Assembly (NCBI GenBank): GCA_035628335.1
Contig: DASPKA010000116.1
Coordinates: forward strand, 1 to 10,495
DNA: 10,495 bases
Direction: 5' to 3'
DNA from: DASPKA01 sp035628335
GTDB lineage: Bacteria > Patescibacteriota > Doudnabacteria > UBA920
Under the pieces are notes generated by a model. The model worked only from the letters and a program-made list of their open reading frames with translations, did no database searches and had not been told where the DNA came from. Both the position numbers and the translations under genes were made by a program. Below, piece after piece: positions 10,320 through 10,495 of this stretch. Positions within the stretch are counted from its first letter, which is position 1, and every line of letters starts with the position of its first letter.

Positions 10320-10495
10320 ATGTGCTATAGAGATAACGTGATCAGGGAAAGATGGTGCAGCTTTTGCAGAACTGTGTATTATGGCTCCTTGGGCCACAGT
10401 TGCCCGCCAAAGGCAAAACAACATAGTGAGACTCAGGCAGTTACGGAAAAAACAACAGCACCTACTAAGGTAACCGGGTATATGTGCAGAGGTTG
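10320..10495 (+). CDS. Small Cys-rich zinc-finger-like protein, 3' end outside window
   Basis: An ATG at 10320, six bases after AAAGGAGG (10306-10313), opens a frame that stays open for 58 codons to the window end. Cys13 and Cys16 (WCSFC) with His26 and Cys28 (GHSC) make a CxxC-x9-HxC set suited to one zinc ion, as in small treble-clef or zinc-ribbon folds. A Thr/Lys/Ala-rich linker (about 31-52) follows, and another Cys at 56 (YMCRG) may open a second metal site. Cys2 is also present. No named family is recognised. The strong promoter and ribosome site make the gene convincing despite truncation. Confidence 0.7.
   Translation, partial: MCYRDNVIRERWCSFCRTVYYGSLGHSCPPKAKQHSETQAVTEKTTAPTKVTGYMCRG

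Noticed and set aside
1..10495. CRISPR arrays, tRNA or rRNA genes, transposases, integrases, toxin-antitoxin pairs
   Set aside because: No regularly spaced repeats, cloverleaf-like sequence, rRNA motifs, transposase or integrase motifs, or recognisable toxin or antitoxin proteins were seen on either strand.

Overview
The window looks like part of a small-genome bacterial chromosome, most consistent with Patescibacteria (the Candidate Phyla Radiation, Parcubacteria-like). This taxonomic call is an inference. It rests on many short single-gene transcription units, often on alternating strands, nearly all closed by their own hairpin terminator. About half of the proteins are small and match no family I recognise, and there is no biosynthetic operon, tRNA, rRNA, transposase, integrase or CRISPR array. 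The standard genetic code fits: long glycine-containing genes have no in-frame TGA. Stops are overwhelmingly TAA or TAG.

Layout. Positions 1-1190 are AT-rich: the end of a membrane protein, a roughly 360-bp untranslated or leader-like stretch with a good promoter, a possible 29-residue ORF, alternative hairpins and a terminator, then a 48-residue Gly/His-rich peptide under a near-consensus promoter. Positions 1197-4917 hold a DUF892 ferritin-like gene divergent from a VOC (glyoxalase-fold) gene plus SDR oxidoreductase operon, two divergent hypotheticals, and a tandem PhnB-like VOC protein. Positions 5091-6951 hold an exported hypothetical protein, a DUF4118-GGDEF diguanylate cyclase and, convergent with it, a degenerate response-regulator receiver. 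Positions 7182-8428 hold a small gene interrupted by one in-frame TGA, a DUF1428 (YbaA-like) gene, and a DoxX-like membrane protein divergent from it. Positions 8528-10495 hold three small Cys-rich, probably metal-binding proteins (one cut by the window end), a two-gene minus-strand unit with one exported protein, and overlapping divergent promoters.

How the genes may work together. The recognisable proteins (DUF892, two VOC proteins, SDR, DUF1428, DoxX-like) belong to families often found as stress, detoxification or redox accessory genes, so the region reads as accessory cargo rather than one pathway. The GGDEF protein and the receiver-like protein suggest a signalling element. A striking split runs through the window: the recognisable metabolic genes have AT-rich leaders without a Shine-Dalgarno site, whereas nearly all lineage-specific small genes have a strong AAAGGAG site. 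This could mean two gene origins or two modes of translation.

The best candidates for something undescribed are the leader with mutually exclusive stems upstream of the Gly/His peptide, the ten-cysteine metallothionein-like protein, and the gene with an in-frame UGA but otherwise intact expression signals.
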